Below, one piece after another: positions 21,531-30,727 of a stretch of DNA of 33,690 bases. The position numbers were made by a program, and so were the translations under genes. Origin of the DNA: an uncultured Bacilli bacterium (GTDB lineage: Bacteria; Bacillota_I; Bacilli_A; RF39; UBA660). The notes under the pieces are model-generated. The model saw only the letters and a list, made by a program, of their open reading frames with translations, searched no databases and had not been told where the DNA came from. Within the stretch, counting starts at the first letter, position 1. Every line of letters starts with the position of its first letter. The stretch spans positions 1 to 33,690 of the forward strand of contig CANRAE010000005.1 in the NCBI GenBank assembly GCA_947628525.1, in the 5' to 3' direction.

Positions 21531-22430
21531 ATGAATGAATTATTAAATAATTGTAGATTGTGTCCTAGAAATTGCCATGCCAATAGGAATGCTAACAAAA
21601 AAGGTTTTTGTAGTATGACTAATAAAGTTATGGTAGCAAGAGCAACACCACATTATTGGGAAGAGCCTATTATTTCTGGGGAAAAAGGATCAGGTACCGT
21701 TTTCTTTTCAGGATGTAATTTAAAATGTGTATATTGTCAAAACTATCAAATATCTACTAATAACTTTGGCAAAGAGATTACAATTACAAGATTAAGTGAA
21801 ATATTTTTAGAATTACAAGAAAAGAAAGTTAATAATATTAATTTAGTAACGCCAACTCATTTTGTACCCCAAATTATTGAAGCTTTAAAAATAGCTAAAA
21901 AGAACGGCCTAAATATCCCCATTATTTATAATAGTAGTGGTTATGAAAGCGTTAATACAATTAAGCTTTTAGATGGTTATATTGATATATATTTACCTGA
22001 CTTTAAATATTATGATAACAAGTATGCCTTAAAATATTCTAAATGTCCTAATTATTTAGAAAATGTTACTGCTTCTCTACAAGAAATGATTAAACAAGTA
22101 GGAACGCCTAAATTTAATAAAGAAGGAATGCTTATAAAAGGAGTAATAGTAAGACATATGCTGTTACCTGGTTTATTAAATGACTCTAAAAAAATTATCC
22201 ACTATCTTGTGGATAATTATAATGATGATATTTTTATAAGTATTATGAATCAATATACTCCTACTAATAATCTTAAAGATTATCCTGAAATAAATCGTTT
22301 AATAAGTAGTGATGAATATGATGAATTAATTGATTATGCAATGGATTTAGGCCTTAAAAATGGTTTTATGCAAGAAGGCGAAACGCAAAAAACAAGTTTT
22401 ATACCAGAATTTGATAATACTGGTGTATAA
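21531..22430 (+). CDS. Radical SAM protein, COG1313/PflX-like (putative pyruvate formate-lyase activating enzyme-like)
   Basis: N-terminal CRLCPRNCHANRN...GFC; radical SAM CNLKCVYCQNYQIS; MLLPGLLNDS; length and motifs fit COG1313. Confidence 0.85.
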   Translation: MNELLNNCRLCPRNCHANRNANKKGFCSMTNKVMVARATPHYWEEPIISGEKGSGTVFFSGCNLKCVYCQNYQISTNNFGKEITITRLSEIFLELQEKKVNNINLVTPTHFVPQIIEALKIAKKNGLNIPIIYNSSGYESVNTIKLLDGYIDIYLPDFKYYDNKYALKYSKCPNYLENVTASLQEMIKQVGTPKFNKEGMLIKGVIVRHMLLPGLLNDSKKIIHYLVDNYNDDIFISIMNQYTPTNNLKDYPEINRLISSDEYDELIDYAMDLGLKNGFMQEGETQKTSFIPEFDNTGV

Positions 22431-22436
22431 CTTGTT

Positions 22437-23381
22437 TTATTTATAAATACAATTATTATCAAATATTTTGACAAGATCTAAAACTTCTCTGCTTTTAGCA
22501 AGAACTTTATTTAATTTATATTTTTTAAATAAACGAGCATGAGATAATTGTTCTTCATCTTTTAAAATTTCATCTAATAATTTATTTAACTTTGAATAAC
22601 TTCCTTTTATATTAGTGATATTATCAAACCAAGAAGCAATATCATCGACATTTCCTTTAAAACGCAAATTTTCAACGGTAGGTATAAAGGTTTTATTTTT
22701 CATTAATTCTTGACAAATATAAGATTGAAAAAAGTAAGCATCTGATTTATAACCATTAGCATTAATATCATGTTTTAAAGTATATAAAGCATTGTTAAAT
22801 TCATGATTATTTATTTCATATTGATTAAAAGAATTAATAATATTAATAATATCTTCAGTCTGTTTAGTATTAATTATTTCTTCTAATGTTACATCCTGAC
22901 TTCTTTTTTGAACTTTGTTTAGTTCATTTTTTAAAAACACTGTATGACTCAATCCTGTACGTATAATTACTTCTTCATTATTCCATGTTATTTCATTTAA
23001 AACGGAATTGATAGCATGATTAAATTCATGGGCCAAATTATCTATTAACGCTACTAATGATGTATCATAATAGTCATTTAAAACTATTCTTTTTTCAGTA
23101 AAATATTTAATAATACCATCTTCATTTTTAGCTTTTATTTTTCGATCAAAGAAAGCAGTTACTACTTTGTCTTGATGATAATTAATTAAAATAGGAATAT
23201 CATCAAAGCATTTCAAAATAGTCCCTTCTTCTCTAATTCCATATTTAATAATAAAAGCAGGAACAATTAAATATAACACATGACGTACATTGTTAGGATA
23301 ATCTCTTCTGATACAAACACGTTCTACAAAATTAATATACTTATCTAAAAAAGCATTGATATTAGTTTGACTTAAATTCAT
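22437..23381 (-). CDS. Hypothetical protein with HExxH (HEFNH) motif, putative zinc metalloprotease-like
   Basis: LVALIDNLAHEFNHAINSVLNEITWNNEEVIIRTGLS: HEFNH in a helix-like context; no other recognised domain. Confidence 0.5.
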   Translation of the reverse strand: MNLSQTNINAFLDKYINFVERVCIRRDYPNNVRHVLYLIVPAFIIKYGIREEGTILKCFDDIPILINYHQDKVVTAFFDRKIKAKNEDGIIKYFTEKRIVLNDYYDTSLVALIDNLAHEFNHAINSVLNEITWNNEEVIIRTGLSHTVFLKNELNKVQKRSQDVTLEEIINTKQTEDIINIINSFNQYEINNHEFNNALYTLKHDINANGYKSDAYFFQSYICQELMKNKTFIPTVENLRFKGNVDDIASWFDNITNIKGSYSKLNKLLDEILKDEEQLSHARLFKKYKLNKVLAKSREVLDLVKIFDNNCIYK

Positions 23382-23416
23382 ATTATCACCTTAATAATTA
23401 TAACATATATATTATA

Positions 23417-24622
23417 TTATGAAATATTTGGATCATTTTTATTAAGTAAAGCAGCCTTCATAACTGTATTTTTACCATATTTGTCATTGACACTATCAAT
23501 TATTTTTTGAACATTATGATCTTTTTCATCGTATTGTTCAAATAAAGATAATTGTCTATCACAACGATCAGTAAAATTACTAAGTCTTACTCCTAAATTT
23601 CTAATTTTAGTACCATCCCAAAAGTTTTCAAAAAGATTTAAGATATTTTTATATATTTCTTCCGTAATATCAGTAGCGTTATCTAATTTTATTTGTTTGG
23701 AAAGATTTTTAAAATCATATGTTTTGATAGTTACAGCAACAGTCTTCGCATACATTTGCTCTTTTCTTAATGCCTTAGTTACTTTTTCCACTTGTTCTAA
23801 TAAAGTATTACGTAACCTATTAATATTATCGACATCAACTTCAAAAGTTTCTGAAACACTAATGCATTTATTAGCTTCTTCTATGTTAATAACAGGAGAA
23901 TTATCTATGCCATTGGCATATTCCCACAATAGTTGTCCAAAGCTTTTGAAATGTTTCTTTAAAAAACTAATATCACATTTTGCTAAATCACCAATGGTAT
24001 TAATTCCTAACATTTCTAGTTTTTCAGCTGTCTTTTTACCTACCATAAATAAATCATTAACTGGTAAAACCCACATTTTAGTTTCTATTTCATCATTATA
24101 AAGCGTATGAACTTTATTTGGTTTTTCAAAATCTGAGGCCATTTTAGCACATAATTTATTATTGGCAATCCCAATATTAACCGTAAAACCATATTTGGTA
24201 TATATTTCATCCTTAATTTTATAAGCTAAATCAATTAAATTATCGTATAAATAATTGGTATTACTCATATCTAAAAAGCATTCATCAACCGATAATTGTT
24301 CTAATAAAGGTGAGTAATTAGATAAGTATTTCATTAATTTATTAGACATTTCATGATAATAATGATGATCTGGTGGATAAACTTTTAAATTTTTACATTT
24401 TTTTCTAGCGCTATATATTGTTTCTGCTGTTTTGATGCCGTATTTTTTAGCTATTGGTGATTTAGCTAAAACGATACCATGTCGCAACGATTCATCCCCA
24501 CCAATAATAGAGGGAATATTTCTAATATCAATAGGAGAACCTTCTTTAAGCATTTTTACAGCTGTCCATGATAAAAAAGCATTATTAACATCAATATGAA
24601 AAATAACTCTTTCTTTATTCAT
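23417..24622 (-). CDS. dinB: DNA polymerase IV / Y-family (DinB/UmuC-like)
   Basis: RVIFHIDVNNAFLSWTAVKML...KSPIAKKYGIKTAETIYSARKKC...QLSVDECFLDMS...NIGIANNKLCAKMASDFEKPNKV...LFMVGKKTAEKLEMLGINTIGDLA. Confidence 0.9.
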   Translation of the reverse strand: MNKERVIFHIDVNNAFLSWTAVKMLKEGSPIDIRNIPSIIGGDESLRHGIVLAKSPIAKKYGIKTAETIYSARKKCKNLKVYPPDHHYYHEMSNKLMKYLSNYSPLLEQLSVDECFLDMSNTNYLYDNLIDLAYKIKDEIYTKYGFTVNIGIANNKLCAKMASDFEKPNKVHTLYNDEIETKMWVLPVNDLFMVGKKTAEKLEMLGINTIGDLAKCDISFLKKHFKSFGQLLWEYANGIDNSPVINIEEANKCISVSETFEVDVDNINRLRNTLLEQVEKVTKALRKEQMYAKTVAVTIKTYDFKNLSKQIKLDNATDITEEIYKNILNLFENFWDGTKIRNLGVRLSNFTDRCDRQLSLFEQYDEKDHNVQKIIDSVNDKYGKNTVMKAALLNKNDPNIS

Positions 24623-24747
24623 TATTACCACCATCTAAATTATAGAACAAATTTTCGCATTTTTCAATATTTTCTATTATAATACTTAGCTTTCTATTTT
24701 AATTAAAATAAATATATTATATAATTAATTTATAAAGGAAAGATAAA

Positions 24748-25812
24748 ATGAAGAGCAGTAAGAAAAAAAATAAAACTTATCAACCTCTTGTAAGTATTAT
24801 TGTGCCTATTTACAAGGTTGAAAAATATCTACCACGTTGTTTAGATTCTTTAATCGTCCAAACTTTTAATAATATAGAAATTATATGTATAAACGATGGA
24901 TCGCCAGATAATTGTCATCTTATTTTAGATAATTATTATAATAAATATCCCCAAAAAATAGTTATTATCAATAAAGAAAATGAAGGGGTATGGAAAGCAA
25001 GAAAAGATGGTATTTCTAAGGCCAGAGGAAAATACATTGGTTTTGTTGATGCCGATGATTATGTAGATAAAGATTTTGTGCAAAAAATGGTTCATAAAAT
25101 AAAAGAAGATAATGCTGACATAGTAGTGTGTGGTTATGAAAGAATAAATCAAGAAACGCAAAAAAGATACTCTAAAGAAATGAGTTATGATAATAAAATA
25201 ATCGATATGGATAAAAACCCTAGTGATATTTTAATGATTAATGGTGCTGCTTGGAATAAACTTTATAAAGCAGAAGTTTTAAAAAAGATCGATGATTTAA
25301 AACAAGTTCCTACTATTCTTGATGATTTTATTTTTTTATTGTTAACATATTTAAAAGTTAAAAAAATTTCATTTATACCATCTTATTTAGTTTATTATAT
25401 GGTAAGATCTGATTCTATTGTAAGTAATATCAATAAAAAACAAGTAGCTTCTCTTTATAAATCTTTATTAGAAGTAAAAAATATTTATGAAAATAGTAAT
25501 AATCAAGTAATGATGCAAATACTAAATGATATGGCTTTTTTACATCTAGGTATATCTTTAATATTTAGATTATCTTATGAAGAAAATACTTCATTAAAAG
25601 AAGTAATAAAAAATAATAATAATTATCTAGATAATAATTTTCCTCTATATAAAAAGTCGCCTTTTTTGAAATTATCTTATATCATTACCCATAATTTTAA
25701 AAATATTAAGATTTGGATTGTTAAACTATTTTATAAACTACATCTATTCCCTTTTTTTATAAAAGCATATAAATTTATTATATCCAAAACAAATAAAGAC
25801 TTTAAATGGTAA
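24748..25812 (+). CDS. Family 2 glycosyltransferase
   Basis: PLVSIIVPIYKVEKYLPRCLDSLIVQTFNNIEIICINDGSPDN...GKYIGFVDADDYVDKDFV: canonical GT2. Confidence 0.93.
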   Translation: MKSSKKKNKTYQPLVSIIVPIYKVEKYLPRCLDSLIVQTFNNIEIICINDGSPDNCHLILDNYYNKYPQKIVIINKENEGVWKARKDGISKARGKYIGFVDADDYVDKDFVQKMVHKIKEDNADIVVCGYERINQETQKRYSKEMSYDNKIIDMDKNPSDILMINGAAWNKLYKAEVLKKIDDLKQVPTILDDFIFLLLTYLKVKKISFIPSYLVYYMVRSDSIVSNINKKQVASLYKSLLEVKNIYENSNNQVMMQILNDMAFLHLGISLIFRLSYEENTSLKEVIKNNNNYLDNNFPLYKKSPFLKLSYIITHNFKNIKIWIVKLFYKLHLFPFFIKAYKFIISKTNKDFKW

Positions 25813-25829
25813 AACTGGTGAGGTAAAGT

Positions 25830-26690
25830 ATGGAAAACAAAGAATATGATCAAAAGACATTAAGAAAACTACAATTAATAGAATTAACCATTCTAAAAGA
25901 TTTTATATCCCTATGTCAAAAGCATAAACTACATTATTTTGCCCTTTGGGGAACTGCTATTGGGGCTTTAAGACATAAAGGTTTTATTCCATGGGATGAT
26001 GATATAGATGTTTGTTTAACTAGAAAAGAATATGACTTATTTTTAAAATATGCCAAAGAAGAATTAAGTGATAAATATGATATTTTAAATCAAGACACAA
26101 CCTTAGAATATCCACTTTTTTTTACAAGATTAATGCTTAAAAACACCACTTTTAAAACGATCGATGTTAAAGATATGAAATATAAACAAGGAATATATTT
26201 AGAAATATATGCTTTTGATAATATACCTGATGATGAATCTTTATATAAAAAGCAAGGAAAAAAAGTTTGGTTTTACTCCCATCTATTTATTATTCGAAAT
26301 GAAAAATTACCAATCATTAAAGGTAATAAAGTAAAAGTTTTCTTTATGCAAATAATTTGTTTCATACTACATTATCTATTAATAATATGTGGTATATCAA
26401 GAAAATTTATATATAATAAAACGATGCACTATTTAACAATGTATAACAATATCAAAACCAAAAGATGTGCTTATTTAACGGATATTAGTCCTTTTATTAA
26501 TACTATTAACTATAAAGATTTATTTCCTACTGTTTTATTAGACTTTGAAGATATAAAATTATCTTTTCCCAATAATATGCATCCATTAATGACAGATCAG
26601 TATGGTGATTATATTACTTTACCACCTATGGAACAAAGAAAAAATCATTATCCAATAGAATTAGATTTTGGTGAATATGATGAAAAATAA
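25830..26690 (+). CDS. LicD-family phosphotransferase
   Basis: LRKLQLIELTILKDFISLCQKHKLHYFALWGTAIGALRHKGFIPWDDDIDVCLTRKEYDLFL: canonical LicD motif. Confidence 0.93.
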   Translation: MENKEYDQKTLRKLQLIELTILKDFISLCQKHKLHYFALWGTAIGALRHKGFIPWDDDIDVCLTRKEYDLFLKYAKEELSDKYDILNQDTTLEYPLFFTRLMLKNTTFKTIDVKDMKYKQGIYLEIYAFDNIPDDESLYKKQGKKVWFYSHLFIIRNEKLPIIKGNKVKVFFMQIICFILHYLLIICGISRKFIYNKTMHYLTMYNNIKTKRCAYLTDISPFINTINYKDLFPTVLLDFEDIKLSFPNNMHPLMTDQYGDYITLPPMEQRKNHYPIELDFGEYDEK

Positions 26691-27855
26691 GACTTTATTT
26701 TGGAATTTTTTAAGTGGTCTTCTTTATGGCGCTAATACCTTTATTTTTTTATTAATTATTGCTACTTTTAAAAATGATATTGATAAAAATACTTTCTCAT
26801 TTATTCTTTCTTTGTCTTCGTTCATATATTTATTAGCCAGTATGGAAATGCGTGCTTTTCAAGTAGCTAACAAAGAATATTCATTTTCTTCATACTTATC
26901 TATCCGTTTTTTATCATCAACTATTACTTTATTAATATCTACCATTATTATTTATATAATTTATCAAAACAACGCATATTTAATGATTTTTTTACTATTT
27001 ATTTTACTAAAAGTAATAGAGGCAATGACCGAAGTAATAGAAGGAAATATGCACCAACATAACGATTTATTAGGTGCCTCTAAATCTTTATTTATAAGAA
27101 CTTTTTTAACTTTATTTGTATTTACTATAATTATATGGTTAAGACAAAACCTTTTTCTAGCAACTAGTACCATTGTGATTCTTAATATTATTTATTGCCT
27201 ATTGTTATATATTTGGGCAATAAAAAAAGAACAAATAAAATTGAACTTTCATGATTGTTATAATATTTTTCCTATATTAAAAAAATTAATACCTCTTACA
27301 ATTGGTTCTTGTTTATGGTTTTCGTTATTCTTTTTTCCTAAAATAAGATTAGAATTTATAGATAATAACTTACAATATATTTTAAATTGTTTAATTATAC
27401 CCTGTTCTTTCTTTAATTTAATTAGTAGCTTTTGTTTTAAAAATACTTTATTAATATTTAGAGATACCGTTAATGATCAAAAGTTATTTATTAAAAAAGT
27501 TAAGCACTATCTTATACTATTATTTTTAATATGTGTACCTCTTACAATAATAAGTTATTATTTAGGGATACCTCTATTAAGTTATTTATTTAAAGTATCT
27601 ATAAAAAAATACAATATGGCTTTTTTAATATTAATAATAAGTGGGGAACTAAACTTAATCAGTAATTTTTGTTATTATATGTTAGTTATTTTAAAAAAGC
27701 CTAGAACCATTTTACTAGGATATTTATTAAGTTTTATTATTTTAGTAACTTTATTAATATTATCTAATTCTCTTGTTAGTATTTGTTTATCTATATTAAT
27801 TGCCATGCTATGTAATTTATTATTTTTTATCTACCATATATTTAAAAATAGTTAA
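26677..27855 (+). CDS. Polytopic membrane protein, probable polysaccharide flippase (Wzx/MATE-like)
   Basis: About 12 hydrophobic segments; located between licD-like and licC-like genes. ORF-track start at 26668 is TTG; ATG at 26677 preferred. Confidence 0.65.
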   Translation: MMKNKTLFWNFLSGLLYGANTFIFLLIIATFKNDIDKNTFSFILSLSSFIYLLASMEMRAFQVANKEYSFSSYLSIRFLSSTITLLISTIIIYIIYQNNAYLMIFLLFILLKVIEAMTEVIEGNMHQHNDLLGASKSLFIRTFLTLFVFTIIIWLRQNLFLATSTIVILNIIYCLLLYIWAIKKEQIKLNFHDCYNIFPILKKLIPLTIGSCLWFSLFFFPKIRLEFIDNNLQYILNCLIIPCSFFNLISSFCFKNTLLIFRDTVNDQKLFIKKVKHYLILLFLICVPLTIISYYLGIPLLSYLFKVSIKKYNMAFLILIISGELNLISNFCYYMLVILKKPRTILLGYLLSFIILVTLLILSNSLVSICLSILIAMLCNLLFFIYHIFKNS

Positions 27856-28559
27856 AAGTATTTTCTTTTAGATAATTGCTTATTTTCAAACTTTTTAGCT
27901 ACTCTTTGATAATCATCAATATTATCAATTTCATCTACTTTATCACTATCTATATTGGTTTCAATCATATAAATCTCATTTAAAGAGTTAAAAACAACAT
28001 GGTCATAATATAAATGGGGATTTTCTAAATCACTAATAGATACTTTTTTTAAATTGTCTCTTAATATTTTGGCATCACTATTAATATAATAACTGATTCC
28101 AAACAAAGTGGGTCTATTTTCATTAGTTATATCAAAACCTATAATACGATCTTCTAAAAGTTGTAACGCCCATTCATTATTTGTTTTTTCTCTAATAACA
28201 GTATAATAAGTACTCTGATTATGTCTTTGAAAAATATTATCTAAAAGACAAACATCACTATCAATAACAAATGAATCATTTAATTTATCACTAGCTAATG
28301 ACAAAGAATAAATATTATTAAATTTTTTATAATAAGGATTATTAATTAAATGACAACCATATTTGTCTTTTAAATATTCAAATTGATCACCACAGAAACC
28401 CGTTACAATACTTATATCATTAATACCATTTTCTTTTAAATATTCAATAGTATATTCAATTAATGGTTTATTATTAAATAACAAAAGTGATTTTGGAGTG
28501 CTTTTAGTTAATGGATATAATCTAGTTGAACAACCTCCGGCTAAAATTATTGCATTCAT
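27852..28559 (-). CDS. Nucleotidyltransferase, LicC-like (CTP:phosphocholine cytidylyltransferase family)
   Basis: MNAIILAGGCSTRLYPLTKSTPKSLLLFNNKPLIEYTIEYLKENGINDISIVTGFCGDQFEYLKDKYG...YVIRE-like TYYTVIREKTNNEWAL...; layout closely follows pneumococcal LicC as I recall it. Confidence 0.82.
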   Translation of the reverse strand: MNAIILAGGCSTRLYPLTKSTPKSLLLFNNKPLIEYTIEYLKENGINDISIVTGFCGDQFEYLKDKYGCHLINNPYYKKFNNIYSLSLASDKLNDSFVIDSDVCLLDNIFQRHNQSTYYTVIREKTNNEWALQLLEDRIIGFDITNENRPTLFGISYYINSDAKILRDNLKKVSISDLENPHLYYDHVVFNSLNEIYMIETNIDSDKVDEIDNIDDYQRVAKKFENKQLSKRKYF

Positions 28560-28664
28560 AAACATTATCCCCTTTCACATTATAACTTATATAAAATTTC
28601 TTTTCAATAAACCAATTTACTTTTTACCAAAATAACGATATACTCTAATAAAATGAGGTGCTTT

Positions 28665-30692
28665 ATGAAAAAATTTAAACAATCCTATTTATTTTGTTTT
28701 TTAATTATTTTATTATCATTTTTACTTATAGCTATACTTTGTAAATTTAATTTTAGTAAAATTGTTTTTTTAAGCATCCCAATGCTTTTAGTAGATTTTT
28801 TCATAATTAGTGGATCAAAAACAGCTTGTAAATACTTGTATAAATATCGTTTTTTAATATTAGGCATCATCTTTATTATCTTAGTATTAGGAAAATATCA
28901 TGGTTCATCAATAAATATTTGGAACAATATAATAGAACCTAGTACCACTATATCAAATAATACTCCTTTGTTTTTCCGTGGACAAGATATACGTAGTGAT
29001 GAATGGGCGGTATCAACACCTATTACTATTAGTCAATTAGCTAATAATTCTAACTTTAATTATTTATCACCAATAGTACGAGGCGGAAACACTGATATGT
29101 TTATCACCTATGGTGGACCAGTTAAAGATATTGTACAAATAAGCTGGCTTAGTAAAATAGGTTATTTATTTTTTGGTGAAGAATATGGATTATCAATATT
29201 TTGGTGGGGACGTCTTTTAGGTTTATTTATTGTATCATTTGAATTTATGATGATATTAAGTAACAAGAAAAAGTTAATATCTTTAATATATGCATCAATT
29301 ATCGTGTGTTCTCCACCTATTGCTTGGTGGTACTCAGTTATGATAATTGAAATATTATTATATGGTCAATTATTAGTAGTCCTTCTCTATTACTTTTTAA
29401 CCGTAAAAAGCGATAAAATCAAGTACTTAATTGCCATTGGCCTTGCTATTAGCTTTCTTAATTATTGCATGACCCTATATCCATCTTGGTCCATACCTTT
29501 TGCCATTGTATTTGCCATTATTGGTATACATATTTTACGAAACAATGCAAGAGCTTTTACTAAAAGCGATCTTATTAGTATCTTTTTATTCTTAATTATA
29601 GTCTCTTTTATTGGTATACGCATTTTTTATTTAAGTAAAGATACTTTTATATCACTACTTCAAACAAAATACCCTACTAATTATGAAAAAGAATATCTAT
29701 ATTTTAAACAAATATTTAATTGGCCTTTATCCATATTGTTAAATTATTATTCTTATGTTGATTATAACAATCTTTGTGAAACAGCTAATTTTATATCACT
29801 TAGTCCTCTGCCATTGATATTATCTATATATTATTTATATAAAAACAAAGGGCAAAATAAAAATATTTTATATCTTAGTATTTTTTGCTTATTGTTAATG
29901 GTTATAGTAATAATTCCTTTGCCAGACATTTTTTATAAATTAACTTTTTCTTCTTCTTTTCATTTTTCTAGGGTTAATATTGTTATTAATTATATTAATT
30001 TATTACTATTCTTCTTATTGTTAATAAATAATTTTAAATTAAACAAAAAGGAAATGAGTATCATAACTATACTTTGTATAATATTGATATTATTATCTAA
30101 TGTTATTGTTTTAAATTATTATAATTATTATCTTTTATTAATCGCTACAATTATGTTATTTATGATAGGAATAATGGCTTTTGATAAAAATAAACAAAAA
30201 CTTTGTTTATTAATACTTCTTTTCTTTAATTTTATTAGTGTTTTTGATGTTAATCCCATTGCCCGTGGTACTAGTGTATTACACGAAAAGCCATTTGCTA
30301 AAAAAGTAAGAGAAATAGTTGCTATTGATAAAGATGCTAAATGGATAACTTTAAATGACCTTTGGTTACAAAATTATTTAGCAGCTAATGGGGCTAAAAC
30401 CATTAATACAGTTAATTATTACCCTAATATAGATTTATGGAAAAAAATTGACAGTAACCTAGAACATGCAGAAGTTTATAATCGCTACGCCCACATTCAA
30501 ATAATTCCTAGTGATGAAACAGCTTTTACTATTATAAATAGAGATGCAATAAATGTATATTTAACATATGCTGATTTAAAACAATTAAATGTCAAATATA
30601 TCGCTACAAGTTTAGAAATAGAGCCAGATGTCGGTTATCCCGTTGAAATAAGATATTGTAGTGAAAATATGTACATCTATGAAGTAAAATAA
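28665..30692 (+). CDS. Large polytopic membrane protein, probable surface-glycan (GT-C/YfhO-like) enzyme
   Basis: Many TM helices; RGQDIRSDEWAVSTPITISQLAN...NFNYLSPIVRGGNTDM; C-terminal extracytoplasmic tail. RBS GAGGTG before ATG at 28665. Confidence 0.55.
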   Translation: MKKFKQSYLFCFLIILLSFLLIAILCKFNFSKIVFLSIPMLLVDFFIISGSKTACKYLYKYRFLILGIIFIILVLGKYHGSSINIWNNIIEPSTTISNNTPLFFRGQDIRSDEWAVSTPITISQLANNSNFNYLSPIVRGGNTDMFITYGGPVKDIVQISWLSKIGYLFFGEEYGLSIFWWGRLLGLFIVSFEFMMILSNKKKLISLIYASIIVCSPPIAWWYSVMIIEILLYGQLLVVLLYYFLTVKSDKIKYLIAIGLAISFLNYCMTLYPSWSIPFAIVFAIIGIHILRNNARAFTKSDLISIFLFLIIVSFIGIRIFYLSKDTFISLLQTKYPTNYEKEYLYFKQIFNWPLSILLNYYSYVDYNNLCETANFISLSPLPLILSIYYLYKNKGQNKNILYLSIFCLLLMVIVIIPLPDIFYKLTFSSSFHFSRVNIVINYINLLLFFLLLINNFKLNKKEMSIITILCIILILLSNVIVLNYYNYYLLLIATIMLFMIGIMAFDKNKQKLCLLILLFFNFISVFDVNPIARGTSVLHEKPFAKKVREIVAIDKDAKWITLNDLWLQNYLAANGAKTINTVNYYPNIDLWKKIDSNLEHAEVYNRYAHIQIIPSDETAFTIINRDAINVYLTYADLKQLNVKYIATSLEIEPDVGYPVEIRYCSENMYIYEVK

Positions 30693-30727
30693 GAACCATC
30701 ATAATTATACAATGGTTCTTTTTCTTT
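30691..30727. terminator. Probable bidirectional terminator between convergent genes
   Basis: AAGAACCAT ... ATGGTTCTT followed by TTTCTTT on +, preceded by A-rich sequence. Confidence 0.7.

Noticed and set aside
23697-24101. 134-aa plus-strand ORF opposite dinB
   Set aside because: Antisense of the Pol IV gene; no initiation signal or recognisable family.
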